A DNA stretch of 64,000 nt from Burkholderia cepacia (GCF_001039005.1 NZ_LDWR01000011.1:186001-250000), one strand, 5' to 3'. Positions 17,876 to 27,403 are shown, counted from the first letter of the stretch. The notes: generated from the sequence alone by a model not told the origin. Numbers and translations: made by a program.

Positions 17876-18820
17876 ATGTTCAAGCACAAAGCCGCCCTGA
17901 CCGCCGTCGCCTGCGCGCTCGCCTTCAGCGCTTCCGCCGCACACGCGGCCGACAAGCCGCTCAAATCGATCGGCGTCACGGTCGGATCGCTCGGCAACCC
18001 GTACTTCGTCACGATCGTCAAGGGCGCCGAAGCGCGCGCGAAGCAGATCAACCCGAACGCGAAGGTCACAGCCGTGTCGGCCGACTACGACCTGAACAAG
18101 CAGTTCACGCAGATCGACAACTTCATCTCCGCACACGTCGACATGATCCTGCTCAACGCGACCGACCCGAAGGCGATCGAACCGGCAGTGAAGAAGGCGC
18201 AGGCGGCCGGCATCACGGTCGTCGCGGTCGACGTCGCGGCGGCCGGCGCGAACGCGACCGTGCAGACCAACAACGTGAAGGCCGGCGAGCTGGCCTGCGA
18301 CTACATCGCGAAGAAACTCAACGGCAAGGGCAACGTGATCATCGAAAACGGCCCGCAGGTGTCGGCCGTGATCGACCGCGTCAACGGCTGCAAGACCGTG
18401 CTCGCGAAAAGCGCGGGCATCAAGGTGCTGTCGAGCGACCAGGACGGCAAGGGCTCGCGCGAAGGCGGGATGAACGCGATGCAGGGCTACCTGACGCGCT
18501 TTCCGAAGCTCGATGCGGTGTTCACGATCAACGACCCGCAAGCGATCGGCAGCGATCTCGCCGCGAAACAACTCAACCGCCCGGGCATCGTGATCACGTC
18601 GGTCGACGGCGCGCCCGATATCGAAGTGGCGCTCAAGTCCAATACGCTCGTGCAGGCATCGTCGAGCCAGGACCCGTGGTCGATGGCACAGCAGGCCGTC
18701 AACGTCGGCTACGGCATCATGAACGGCCAGAAGCCGGCCAATCCGATGATCCTGATCGAGCCGACGCTCATCACGCGCGACACCGTGAAGACCTACAAGG
18801 GCTGGAGCACCCCGCGCTGA
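17876..18820 (+). CDS. Periplasmic sugar-binding protein (RbsB-type)
   Basis: Captures the sugar in the periplasm for the ABC importer. The 314-residue precursor has a signal peptide (MFKHKAALTAVACALAFSASAAHA, cleavage about residue 24). The periplasmic-binding-protein type I fold then shows VTVGSLGNPYFVTIVKGAEARAKQ, DNFISAHVDMILLNATDP, and FTINDPQAIGSDLAAKQLN with VDGAPD. Start ATG preceded by GGAG. Placed after ATPase and permease, which differs from the usual binding-protein-first order but is common in proteobacterial CUT2 operons. Confidence 0.93.
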   Translation: MFKHKAALTAVACALAFSASAAHAADKPLKSIGVTVGSLGNPYFVTIVKGAEARAKQINPNAKVTAVSADYDLNKQFTQIDNFISAHVDMILLNATDPKAIEPAVKKAQAAGITVVAVDVAAAGANATVQTNNVKAGELACDYIAKKLNGKGNVIIENGPQVSAVIDRVNGCKTVLAKSAGIKVLSSDQDGKGSREGGMNAMQGYLTRFPKLDAVFTINDPQAIGSDLAAKQLNRPGIVITSVDGAPDIEVALKSNTLVQASSSQDPWSMAQQAVNVGYGIMNGQKPANPMILIEPTLITRDTVKTYKGWSTPR

Positions 18821-18947
18821 TCGCGCCGCCCATCCGCGAAACCGGGCAGTGCCGGGCCGTGTCGCCGCGCGCGACGGCCGGCGCCGCCTGCCCGCTCACT
18901 TCAACCGCCGCGCGGCCGCGCGCAATGGTGCGGCACAAGGTTTTCAC

Positions 18948-19880
18948 ATGACGACGTTTCCCCGCCTGATCGTATTCGGCGAAGCGCTGACCGATTTCAT
19001 CCGCGACGACGCGCAGCACTGGCACAGCATCGCCGGCGGCTCGTGCTGGAACGTCGCGCGCGTCGGCGCGCGGCTCGGCGTGCCGACGGCCTTCGCCGGC
19101 ACGGTCAGCCGCGACATCTTCGGCGACGAGCTGATGCGCAAGAGCGCCGACGCCGGGCTCGACATGCGCTTCATCCGGCAGGTCGACCGCGCGCCGCTGC
19201 TCGCGATGGTCGTGTCGAAGCAGCCGCCCCATTATTTCTTCATCGGCGAGAACAGCGCGGATCTCGCGTTCGATCCGGCAGACCTGCCCGCCGGCGCGCT
19301 CGACGCGGCCGAGATCGTGCACGTCGGCTCGCTCGGCGTCGTGCGCGAGCCGCTCGCGTCGCGCCTGATCGAAATTGCGCAGGCCGCGCGCGCGGCCGGC
19401 AAGCGAATCTCGTTCGACCCGAACTTCCGTGCGCCGATGGCCGCGCCGTCATATCGCGACACACTGCGCCGGCTGGCCGCGCTCGCCGACTGGATCAAGG
19501 TATCCGACGAGGATCTGCGCGGACTGTTTCCCGAACTCGACGAAGCGGCCGCGCTTGCACAACTGCGAGAGTGGGCGCCCGACGCGACGATGCTTGTCAC
19601 GCGCGGCGCAGCCGGCATGCAGCTCCTGCATCGCGACACCGAGCTGTTCCAGCCTGCGTTCCCGACCGAGGTCGCCGACACGGTCGGCTGCGGCGATGCG
19701 AGCATCGGCGGCTGGCTCGCGAGCCAGCTTGCACGGCCCGGTGCAGCGGCGGCCGAGCATCTGCGCTACGCCGCCGCATGCGCGGCGGTTGCCTGTGCGC
19801 ATGCAGGTGCGTATGCACCGACGGCTGCCGAAGTGGCCGACATGACCAACCGCCCTGCCGCCGCGGCGCTGTCGCGATAG
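18948..19880 (+). CDS. PfkB-family carbohydrate kinase (fructokinase-like)
   Basis: Cytoplasmic sugar kinase, 310 residues, that phosphorylates the imported sugar. PfkB pattern: FGEALTDFI at the start, GGSCWNVARVGARLGVPTAFAGTVSRDIFGDEL (sugar-binding, signature 1), DPNFRAPM, KVSDEDL, LVTRGAAGM, and the catalytic anion-hole motif VADTVGCGDASIGGWLA where the Asp of GCGD is the base. In most PfkB kinases this reads GAGD; Cys in place of Ala is seen here. Begins 127 bases after the binding-protein gene with no clear Shine-Dalgarno except AAGG. Last gene of the operon, convergent with the SulP gene. Confidence 0.9.
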   Translation: MTTFPRLIVFGEALTDFIRDDAQHWHSIAGGSCWNVARVGARLGVPTAFAGTVSRDIFGDELMRKSADAGLDMRFIRQVDRAPLLAMVVSKQPPHYFFIGENSADLAFDPADLPAGALDAAEIVHVGSLGVVREPLASRLIEIAQAARAAGKRISFDPNFRAPMAAPSYRDTLRRLAALADWIKVSDEDLRGLFPELDEAAALAQLREWAPDATMLVTRGAAGMQLLHRDTELFQPAFPTEVADTVGCGDASIGGWLASQLARPGAAAAEHLRYAAACAAVACAHAGAYAPTAAEVADMTNRPAAAALSR

Positions 19881-19899
19881 GCGGCGCCTACGCGCCGCC
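19880..19899. other. GC-rich hairpin between convergent genes
   Basis: Perfect eight-base arms GGCGGCGC and GCGCCGCC around CTAC, exactly between the kinase stop and the SulP stop. There is no T-run on either side, so it may only help to stop or stabilise both transcripts. Confidence 0.4.
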
Positions 19900-19902
19900 G
19901 TG

Positions 19903-21633
19903 TCACGCGGCGGTCGTTCCGTCGCCGCCGCCCGGCTGCTTGCCGGCCTGCAGCAGTTGCAGGCTTTCGTCGACGCTCAGCTCGGACATCGCATCGTCGT
20001 GCAGCGTATCGTCCGCCGCACGACGCAACGCATGCAGCGCGTGCATCTTGAGCCGCACGAGCGCGAGCCGCAGCCCGCGCGCCGTGCATTCGGCCGCGAA
20101 CGTGCGCAACGATTCGATCGTCGTGCCGTCGACATCCGGCGTTTCCTCGAGGCTCAGCAACACGGTATGCGTGTCCGGCGCGGCCTTCATCAGCGCACGC
20201 ACGCGATTCAGCATCCGGTCCGCGTTTGCGAAGAACAGCTGCGCCTCGGGCCGCACGATCAGCACGCCCGGCACCGGCTTCGCGTCGGCATGGCTCGCGA
20301 CGTCGACGAAATCGTGGCTGTCGCGCAGCCGGCCGAGCACGCTGACGTTCGGTTCCGACAGCTTGCGCAGCGTCAGCAGCAGGCTCACGCCGATGGCCGC
20401 GAGCAGCCCGTGCAGCACACCGAGCACAAGCACCGCGAGCAGCGCCGCGATCACGACGAGCCGGTCGCGATGCCACGCCCAGTACGGCCGGAATACGGAC
20501 GGATGCAGCGAGTGGCTGACCGCGAAGATCACGATTGCCGCGAGCACGGGCTCCGGCGTGCGCGCGAGCTGCGGCAGCAGCAGCCAGACGATCAGCGCGA
20601 CCACGCCCGCCGCCCACAAGCCGGCAAAGCGCGACTGCGCGCCGGCCGCTTCGTTCGCCGAGGTCGCCGAATAACCGGCGCCGACCGGCATCCCGTGCAG
20701 CAGGCCCGACACGAGATTCGCGCACCCGAGCGCAACGAGGTCGCGGTTCGGCGACACGCTGTCGCCGTGCTTCAGCGCGAAGTTGCGGATCGATCCGTAC
20801 GACTCCGCGTACAGGATCAGCATCAGCGCAAACGCGAGTTCGACTGTCTGCATCCACGCATTGCGGTCGAGGTTCGGCAGACCGAATTCAAGGTGTCGGA
20901 AGTCGATATGGCCGACGATCGCGATCCCGTACCGCTGCCAGTCGACCGCATAACCGACCGCGATCGACAGCACGATCACGACGAGCGTCGCGGGCACGCG
21001 CGAGCGGCGCCCGAGCGCGAACAGCAACGCCAGCGCGATTGCACCGAGCACGACACTCGCGAGGTTCGCATGCGGCGCGCCGGTGATCAGGTCGAGCGCA
21101 ACACGCGGCGCATCGCTGTGCTGCACGGAAATCGCGAGGATCTTCGGCAACTGCTTGATGACGATCGTCAGTGCGAGGCCGAACGTGAAGCCGCGCAGCA
21201 CGGGCCGCGCGACGAAATCGGACATGCCGCCGAGCCGCGCGGCACCGGCCAGGATGAACAGCACACCCGTCATCGCGACGAGCGCCGCCGCGAGCGCGAG
21301 TTGCGCGGCAAGCGCCATCCCCGATTCCGCGAGCACGGTTGCCGCGAGCACAGCGGCCGACGATGACGTCGACGACACGATCGCAAAACGGCTGCTGCCC
21401 GTGAGCGCATAGACGACGAGCCCCGACAGCAGCGCGATGAGACCGGCCTGCGGCGGCAGGTTGGCCAGCCCCGCATACGCGACCGCCTCGGGTATCAGCA
21501 GGCCGGCGATCGACAGGCCGGCCAGCGCATCGAGCCCGATGCGCCGCGTACGCGGTGGCGGAGGCGCATCGAGCGCGGTGAAATGGTCGGCATGCTGCGG
21601 GCCGGCGTCCGGGCGGATCGGGGTGGTCGTCAT
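19903..21633 (-). CDS. SulP/SLC26-family anion transporter with STAS domain
   Basis: Inner-membrane anion carrier, 576 residues: an N-terminal cytoplasmic stretch, 10-12 hydrophobic segments (from LDALAGLSIAGLLIPEAVAYAGLANLPPQAG, the SulP signature region, to about residue 415), then a C-terminal STAS domain (about 430-550: VLIVRPEAQLFFANADRML, LSLEETPDVDGTTIESL). The substrate may be sulfate, bicarbonate or another anion; sequence alone does not decide. The 24-base gap to the upstream ParB-like gene makes them an operon. Confidence 0.88.
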   Translation of the reverse strand: MTTTPIRPDAGPQHADHFTALDAPPPPRTRRIGLDALAGLSIAGLLIPEAVAYAGLANLPPQAGLIALLSGLVVYALTGSSRFAIVSSTSSSAAVLAATVLAESGMALAAQLALAAALVAMTGVLFILAGAARLGGMSDFVARPVLRGFTFGLALTIVIKQLPKILAISVQHSDAPRVALDLITGAPHANLASVVLGAIALALLFALGRRSRVPATLVVIVLSIAVGYAVDWQRYGIAIVGHIDFRHLEFGLPNLDRNAWMQTVELAFALMLILYAESYGSIRNFALKHGDSVSPNRDLVALGCANLVSGLLHGMPVGAGYSATSANEAAGAQSRFAGLWAAGVVALIVWLLLPQLARTPEPVLAAIVIFAVSHSLHPSVFRPYWAWHRDRLVVIAALLAVLVLGVLHGLLAAIGVSLLLTLRKLSEPNVSVLGRLRDSHDFVDVASHADAKPVPGVLIVRPEAQLFFANADRMLNRVRALMKAAPDTHTVLLSLEETPDVDGTTIESLRTFAAECTARGLRLALVRLKMHALHALRRAADDTLHDDAMSELSVDESLQLLQAGKQPGGGDGTTAA

Positions 21634-21657
21634 GAGGCGGTCGGTGCCGTGCGCCGG

Positions 21658-22284
21658 TCAGGGTTTGACGGCGATGACGCCCGACCAGCCGGGCAGATAA
21701 CGCGCGTCCTGGTCGTGCGCGCGGTGCAGTGCGACGTCGAGCGCCTTCGCGAAGTTCTTGCGGATCTGGTCGAGCGACACATGCTGGCGCAGGTAATCGG
21801 CCCACAGGAATTCGCTGAACGGCGTCGCGTCCTTCGCATAACCGCCCGCCGTGCGCAGCTCGCCGGCGAGGCTGCGGTAAGGGTCGTCCTCGAGTCCGGT
21901 CAGCGCCTTCGGCAAATGCGCATAGTCGCGGCGCGACCCGTCCGCGCCGAACGGATGCACCCACTGGTTGTGTTCCATGATCCGCCAGAAGATCGTGTTG
22001 TCGAGCCACGACAGATCCTTCAGCAACATCGCGTTCACGCGCGACTCGCCTTCCTCGATCAGCGCGAGGCCGAGATGGTGGTGATCGGTGATGTAGTGCA
22101 GCCCGTCCGGGCCGAGGACGGCCGGAAACCAGTGCGATTCGATCGCGGCCTTGCGCGCACGCTTGTCGAGCGCCTTCCAGTGCTTGCGCTTCGCCTTGAC
22201 TTCGCGATAGCCAACCGTCATCTGCGTCGGACGCAGCGCGTCGAGCCTGACGGGAATGAGATGAACGTCGGTGCCGAGTGCCAT
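21658..22284 (-). CDS. ParB-like nuclease-fold protein (ParBc_2 type)
   Basis: Protein of 208 residues with the ParB/sulfiredoxin-like fold: IPVRLDALRPTQMTVGYREVKAK near the start and GPDGLHYITDHHHLGLALIEEG, the conserved acidic-histidine motif of this family. No helix-turn-helix is seen, so it is not a partition protein. Cotranscribed with a SulP transporter. Function not known to me; the pairing is the only clue. Confidence 0.75.
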   Translation of the reverse strand: MALGTDVHLIPVRLDALRPTQMTVGYREVKAKRKHWKALDKRARKAAIESHWFPAVLGPDGLHYITDHHHLGLALIEEGESRVNAMLLKDLSWLDNTIFWRIMEHNQWVHPFGADGSRRDYAHLPKALTGLEDDPYRSLAGELRTAGGYAKDATPFSEFLWADYLRQHVSLDQIRKNFAKALDVALHRAHDQDARYLPGWSGVIAVKP

Positions 22285-22414
22285 GGTCGTACCCCATGTT
22301 GCGAAATTCCGGCAACGATACTCCTGATCGCGCGAGCCGTTAATACGTCATGACCTCGATACGCGTCCGATTGACGATCTCTGACAACCGGTCGCGCCTG
22401 CGCACAACGCTGCG

Positions 22415-22957
22415 CTACGCGCGCAGATCGTTGCGCTCGAGACGATGACGGATGTAAGGAATGCCATCGTGCACGACGCTCACGCGACGCATCCCGAGCT
22501 TGCGCGCGACGTTCAGCGAGCCGGTGTTGGCCTCCGCGATATCGGCGATCACGCGCGGCAGCCGCACGGTGTCGAACGCGTGACGCACGACGGCCGCCGC
22601 GGCTTCGCTCGCGAAACCGCGCCCCCATGTCGTGCGCACCAGCCGCCAGCCGATCTCGACGTCGCGCGCACCGTCCGCATAGTCGGGAATCAGCAGGACC
22701 CAGCCGATGAACGCATCGGGCGCGGCCTTCTCGAAGATCGACCAGTAGCCGAGGCCCGGCGGATAGTCGCGCGTGATCCGGTGCGTGACGAAACGGCGAT
22801 GCTCGACGGGATCGTGCCACGGGCCCGCGATGTGCCGCGTCACCTCGGGATCGCGATCCATCGCGATGCACGCATCGAGATCGGCCAGCACGCGCGGACG
22901 CAGCCACAGCCTGGCGGTTTCGAGCACGGGCAGCGCGGCGGCGGAACCTTCGGTCAT
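22415..22957 (-). CDS. GNAT acetyltransferase (RimJ/RimL-like)
   Basis: Cytoplasmic acetyl-CoA-dependent N-acetyltransferase, 180 residues. Begins with the RimJ-type pattern LETARLWLRPRVLADLD, has EIGWRLVRTTWGRGFASEAAAAVVRHAFD (acetyl-CoA-binding motif A) and ANTGSLNVARKLGMRRV (motif B). Start chosen at the ATG at 22955-22957 with AGGAG five bases upstream. The acceptor could be a protein N-terminus, an antibiotic or a small amine; not decidable. Stands alone, 130 bases from the ParB-like gene. Confidence 0.87.
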   Translation of the reverse strand: MTEGSAAALPVLETARLWLRPRVLADLDACIAMDRDPEVTRHIAGPWHDPVEHRRFVTHRITRDYPPGLGYWSIFEKAAPDAFIGWVLLIPDYADGARDVEIGWRLVRTTWGRGFASEAAAAVVRHAFDTVRLPRVIADIAEANTGSLNVARKLGMRRVSVVHDGIPYIRHRLERNDLRA

Positions 22958-23238
22958 CGGGACTCCTGATTCGGTGACGATGCGCGTCGAGCGCATTACG
23001 AAATTGATACAAAAAGCCTTCCGGAATGATACAGATGCCTGTCGCTTGTCTCGCGCGGCGCCGTTTCCGTTTTCGAAACAGTTCATTTCGTAGGGATTAT
23101 TCCCGATTCGACATTATCGCGCCCCACATCGCGCGGCGCGGCGGCCTACACTCGATCAATGCCCCCGCACAGCGCGCAAGCCGGACCGGCATCCGCATGC
23201 ACATCGTGAGCGCGCAAGCCAACGAGGAGACCTCGGAC

Positions 23239-24459
23239 ATGAGCTGGACCCGCGAACAACGCAACGTCACGATCGCCGCCTACCTGGGCTGGACGCTCGA
23301 CGCGTTCGATTTTTTCCTGATGGTTTTCGTGCTGAAGGACATCGCCGCGGAATTCTCGTCGACGATCCCCGCCGTCGCGTTCGCGCTCACGCTGACGCTC
23401 GCGATGCGCCCGATCGGCGCGCTGATCTTCGGCCGGCTCGCCGATCGCTTCGGCCGACGCCCGACGTTGATGGTCAACATCGCGTGCTATTCGCTGCTCG
23501 AACTCGCGTCGGGTTTCGCGCCGAGCCTGACCGCGCTGCTCGTGCTGCGCGCGCTGTTCGGCATCGCGATGGGCGGCGAATGGGGCGTCGGCTCCGCGCT
23601 GACGATGGAAACCGTGCCGACCCATGCGCGCGGCCTCGTGTCGGGTCTGCTGCAGGCCGGCTATCCGAGCGGATACCTGCTCGCGTCCGTCGTGTTCGGC
23701 CTCTTCTACCAGTACATCGGCTGGCGCGGCATGTTCATGGTCGGCGTGCTGCCCGCGCTGCTCGTGCTGTACGTGCGCTCGCACGTGCCCGAATCGCCGG
23801 CGTGGAAGCAGATGGAGAAGCGCCCGCGCCCGAGCCTCGGGGCCACGCTGAAGCAGAACTGGAAGCTCACGATCTACGCGATCGTGCTGATGACCGCGTT
23901 CAACTTCTTCTCGCACGGCACGCAGGATCTTTATCCGACGTTCCTGCGCGAACAGCATCACTTCGATCCGCATACCGTGTCGTGGATCACGATCGTGCTG
24001 AACATCGGCGCGATCGTCGGCGGCCTGTCGTTCGGCGCGATCTCGGAGCGGATCGGCCGGCGTCGCGCGGTCTTCATCGCCGCGCTGATCGCGCTGCCCG
24101 TGCTGCCGCTGTGGGCGTTCTCGAGCGGCCCGATTGCCCTCGCCGCCGGTGCGTTCCTGATGCAGATCTCGGTACAGGGTGCGTGGGGCGTGATTCCGGT
24201 TCACCTGAACGAGATCTCGCCCGACGAGATCCGGGCAACCTTCCCCGGCGTCGTCTACCAGCTCGGCAATCTGCTCGCGTCGGGCAACGCGACGATGCAG
24301 GCATCGCTCGCCGTTTCGCACGGCAACAATTACAGCCTGGCGCTCGCGCTCGTGGCCGGCATCGTCGCCGTCGTGATCGCCGTGCTGATCCTGTTCAGCC
24401 GCGAGCGGCGCGGCATCGACATGACGCAATCGGTCAATACGCGTAGCGCGGTCAGCTAG
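23239..24459 (+). CDS. MFS transporter (sialate/lactate/aromatic-acid carrier type)
   Basis: Proton-coupled inner-membrane carrier, 406 residues, 12 hydrophobic segments. Start of TM1 reads GWTLDAFDFFLMVFVLKD, with the Asp-Phe-Asp pattern of the sialate:H+ symporter/JenA-related group. The loop 2-3 signature is GRLADRFGRRPTLM, and a second copy GAISERIGRRRAVF lies between TM8 and TM9. A mid-protein E-W-G pattern (IAMGGEWGVGSALTMETVP) is typical of the group. Start ATG at 23239-23241 with GAGGAG nine bases upstream; a longer frame exists. Substrate probably an organic acid. Confidence 0.87.
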   Translation: MSWTREQRNVTIAAYLGWTLDAFDFFLMVFVLKDIAAEFSSTIPAVAFALTLTLAMRPIGALIFGRLADRFGRRPTLMVNIACYSLLELASGFAPSLTALLVLRALFGIAMGGEWGVGSALTMETVPTHARGLVSGLLQAGYPSGYLLASVVFGLFYQYIGWRGMFMVGVLPALLVLYVRSHVPESPAWKQMEKRPRPSLGATLKQNWKLTIYAIVLMTAFNFFSHGTQDLYPTFLREQHHFDPHTVSWITIVLNIGAIVGGLSFGAISERIGRRRAVFIAALIALPVLPLWAFSSGPIALAAGAFLMQISVQGAWGVIPVHLNEISPDEIRATFPGVVYQLGNLLASGNATMQASLAVSHGNNYSLALALVAGIVAVVIAVLILFSRERRGIDMTQSVNTRSAVS

Positions 24460-24614
24460 ATCCGCGCATTGCCGCATCGCACCATCGCGCGTGCCCCGCC
24501 CCGCCGGGGCCGCGCGCGATACTTTCCGCATTCGCACATCGAACTAGAGGAATTTGTCCAGATTCCCCGCTTGCCCGCTCGGCCCGTGATTTTTTATCTT
24601 AATAAAAACGACTG

Positions 24615-24633
24615 TTTGAATCAGATAATCAAA
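24615..24633. promoter_or_regulatory. Candidate operator upstream of the PsrA-like gene
   Basis: Imperfect inverted repeat TTTGAAT-CAGAT-AATCAAA, 42 bases before the TetR-family start, in the only AT-rich stretch there. PsrA-type regulators are known to recognise GAAAC/GTTTC-type palindromes; this one is similar in form but not identical. Self-regulation is inference. Confidence 0.4.
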
Positions 24634-24674
24634 TCACCTGTTCGCGGCCGGGCAACCGGCATGGGAGGCGGAAC

Positions 24675-25493
24675 ATGGCAGTAAGTCAGGAGGGGCGACC
24701 GTCCGCTGGACGACCGTCCGGGGCGCGGTCATCCGGCGCTCGGCAGACTGGCGGGACGAAGGCGCGCATCCTCGATGCGGCCGAGGACCTGTTCATCGAG
24801 CATGGCTTCGAGGCCATGTCGATGCGGCAGATCACGTCGCGCGCGGCGGTCAACCTCGCCGCGGTCAACTATCACTTCGGCAGCAAGGAAGCGCTGATCC
24901 ACGCGATGCTGTCGCGCCGGCTCGACCAGCTCAACCAGGAGCGCCTCGGCATCCTCGACCGCTTCGATGCGCAGCTCGGCACGCACATCACCTGCGAGCA
25001 CGTGCTCGGCGCGATGTTCATTCCCGCGCTGAAGGCATCGCGCAATCCCGACCGCGGCGGGCCCGGGTTCCTCCGGCTGATCGGCCGCGCGTACACCGAT
25101 CCGTCGCCGTTCGTGCGCAACTTCCTGACCGCGCACTACGCGAGCGTCGCGGGCCGCTTCTTCGATGCGTTCCAGCGCGCGTTGCCGCATCTGCCGCGCA
25201 CGGAGCTCGGCTGGCGGCTGCACTTCGCGATCGGCGCGCTGTCCGGCGCGCTCGCGGGGGCCGAAACGGAAAGCCTGATCGACGAGTTCTCGCAAGGCCG
25301 CACGATGAACGACGTGCAGATGATCGCGCGGCTGTCGTCGCTGATCGTCGCCGCGCTGAAGGCGCCGATGCCCGACAGCGCGCAGCTGTCGATCTTCGCG
25401 GCGGTACTCGACGACGCAGGGGCAAGCGAAGCGTTCGGGCTGCTGCCGGGTGCGGCGGCTGCCGACACGGCGACGCTGCATTCCACGAACTGA
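24675..25493 (+). CDS. TetR-family regulator, PsrA-like
   Basis: DNA-binding repressor of 272 residues. After a low-complexity N-terminus (repeats of GRPSG/SGAR) the TetR helix-turn-helix spans about 28-75: ARILDAAEDLFIEHGFEAMSMRQITSRAAVNLAAVNYHFGSKEALI, closely matching the PsrA pattern (ITSxAGVNLAAVNYHFGSK). The long C-terminal ligand domain fits the family that senses long-chain fatty acids. Next gene is a long-chain acyl-CoA ligase, which supports that role. Start has GGGAGG six bases upstream. A GFEAMSMRQI TetR with a different ligand cannot be excluded. Confidence 0.85.
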   Translation: MAVSQEGRPSAGRPSGARSSGARQTGGTKARILDAAEDLFIEHGFEAMSMRQITSRAAVNLAAVNYHFGSKEALIHAMLSRRLDQLNQERLGILDRFDAQLGTHITCEHVLGAMFIPALKASRNPDRGGPGFLRLIGRAYTDPSPFVRNFLTAHYASVAGRFFDAFQRALPHLPRTELGWRLHFAIGALSGALAGAETESLIDEFSQGRTMNDVQMIARLSSLIVAALKAPMPDSAQLSIFAAVLDDAGASEAFGLLPGAAAADTATLHSTN

Positions 25494-25592
25494 GCGCGCG
25501 AGGCCACGCGCGGCTTCCTGTTCACGATTTTTCATACGCGCGGTCACGCGGGGCGCCGAGGCGCCCGTGCTGATCGACCGCGAAGCATCACG

Positions 25593-25622
25593 CACCGGCA
25601 GGCGATAACGCGCCTGCCGGTG
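25593..25622 (+). promoter_or_regulatory. Perfect 12-bp stem hairpin in the fadD leader
   Basis: CACCGGCAGGCG (25593-25604), loop ATAACG, CGCCTGCCGGTG (25611-25622). It ends 27 bases before the fadD start. There is no T-run, so it is not a standard terminator. It may be a processing or stabilising hairpin between the regulator and fadD, or a protein-binding palindrome. Confidence 0.6.
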
Positions 25623-25648
25623 CCGAAAGCCAAGACCGGAGATACGTC

Positions 25649-27403
25649 ATGTCAGCTTCCGCAGCATCCGCAGCGGCCCAGGTTCCGCCGAACACCGACG
25701 GCATCTGGTACGCGTCGTACCCGCCCGGCGTACCGCACGAAATCGACGTCACGCAATACGCGTCGCTCGTGCAGTTCTTCGACGAATGCACGACCCGTTT
25801 CGCCGACCGCGTCGCGTACGTGAGCGCAGGCGCATCGATGACCTACCGCACGCTCGCCGGGAAAGTCGACGCATTCGCGTCCTATCTGCAAAGCATCGGC
25901 GTGAAGCCCGGCGACCGCGTTGCGATCATGCTGCCGAACACGTTCCAGTACCCGGTCGCGCTGTTCGGCACGCTGAAGGCCGGCGCGATCGTCGTCAACG
26001 TCAATCCGCTCTACACCGCACGCGAGCTCACGCACCAGCTGAAGGACAGCGGCGCGCAGACGATTGTCGTGTTCGAGAACTTCGCGCGCACGCTGCAGGA
26101 CGCGCTACCGGACACGCAGGTGAAGAACATCGTCGTCACCGCGCTCGGCGACCTGCTCGCCGATGGCTTCAATGCGAAAGGACGCCTGATCAATTTCGTG
26201 CTGAAGCACGTGAAGAAGCTGGTGCCGGCCTACCACCTGCCGCAGGCAACCCGGCTGCTCTCCGCGCTCGCGCTCGGCGCGCGCGGCAAACCGCAGGCCG
26301 TCCAGACGACGCGCGACGATCTCGCGTTCCTGCAATACACGGGCGGCACGACCGGCGTCGCGAAAGGCGCGATGCTCACGCACGGCAACCTGATCGCGAA
26401 CCTGCTGCAGGCGAAGTCATGGATCGCCGACCAGGTCTCGGGCGACGTCGAAACCGTGCTCACGCCGCTGCCGCTCTATCACATCTATTCGCTGACGGTG
26501 AACGCGTTCATCTTCATGGGGCTCGGCGGGCGCAACATCCTGATCGCGAACCCGCGCGACATGAAGATGGTGATGAAGATCATCCGCAACGAAACGTTCA
26601 CGGGGATCACCGGCATCAACACGCTGTACAACGCGTTCCTCGATAACGAGGAATTCCGCCAGCGCGACTTTTCGAAACTCAAGCTCGCGATGGCGGGCGG
26701 CATGGCAATGCAGCGCGCGGTCGCGGAGCGCTTCCAGCAGGTGACGGGCCGGCCGGTCGTCGAAGGCTACGGCCTGACCGAATGCTCGCCGATCGTCACG
26801 ATGAATCCCGTGGACCTGAACGACATGGCCGCGTTCAGCGGTTCGGTCGGCCTTCCCGCGCCGTCCACCGTCGTGCGCTTTCGCCGCGAGGACGGCACCT
26901 GGGCCGCCATCGGCGAGCCCGGCGAGCTGTGTGTGCACGGTCCGCAGGTGATGCGCGGCTACTGGCAGCGCCCCGACGAAACGGCAAAGGTGATCGACGC
27001 CGACGGCTGGCTCGGCACCGGCGACATCGGCGTGATGGACGAACGCGGTTTCATCCGCCTCATCGACCGCAAGAAGGACATGATCCTGGTGTCGGGCTTC
27101 AACGTGTATCCGAACGAGATCGAGGAAGTGCTCGTGATGCACCCGGGCATCAGCGAAGCCGCGGCGATCGGCATTCCGGACGACGTGCAGGGCGAACGGA
27201 TCAAGGTGTTCGTCGTGCGCCGCGACCCGTCGCTCACCGTCGACGACGTGCTCGCGCACTGCCGCAAGAACCTGACCGGCTACAAGATGCCGAAATTTGT
27301 CGAGTTCCGTGACGCGTTGCCGCAGACGAACGTCGGCAAGATCCTGCGCCGCGCCCTGCGCGACGAGGAACTCGCCAGAATCAAGGCCGCGAAACAAGGC
27401 TGA
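25649..27403 (+). CDS. fadD: Long-chain fatty acid-CoA ligase (FadD-like)
   Basis: Activates fatty acids to acyl-CoA at the inner membrane for beta-oxidation or membrane lipid use. 584 residues, the usual FadD length. AMP-binding motifs: P-loop YTGGTTGVAKGAMLTHGN, GYGLTECSP (A5), GWLGTGDIGVMDERGFIRLIDRKKDMILVSGFNVYPNEIEE (A7-A8) and a C-terminal NVGKILRRALRDEE with the catalytic Lys. Start has GGAG seven bases upstream. Lies 155 bases after a PsrA-like regulator, a known regulatory pairing for fatty acid metabolism. Confidence 0.92.
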   Translation: MSASAASAAAQVPPNTDGIWYASYPPGVPHEIDVTQYASLVQFFDECTTRFADRVAYVSAGASMTYRTLAGKVDAFASYLQSIGVKPGDRVAIMLPNTFQYPVALFGTLKAGAIVVNVNPLYTARELTHQLKDSGAQTIVVFENFARTLQDALPDTQVKNIVVTALGDLLADGFNAKGRLINFVLKHVKKLVPAYHLPQATRLLSALALGARGKPQAVQTTRDDLAFLQYTGGTTGVAKGAMLTHGNLIANLLQAKSWIADQVSGDVETVLTPLPLYHIYSLTVNAFIFMGLGGRNILIANPRDMKMVMKIIRNETFTGITGINTLYNAFLDNEEFRQRDFSKLKLAMAGGMAMQRAVAERFQQVTGRPVVEGYGLTECSPIVTMNPVDLNDMAAFSGSVGLPAPSTVVRFRREDGTWAAIGEPGELCVHGPQVMRGYWQRPDETAKVIDADGWLGTGDIGVMDERGFIRLIDRKKDMILVSGFNVYPNEIEEVLVMHPGISEAAAIGIPDDVQGERIKVFVVRRDPSLTVDDVLAHCRKNLTGYKMPKFVEFRDALPQTNVGKILRRALRDEELARIKAAKQG

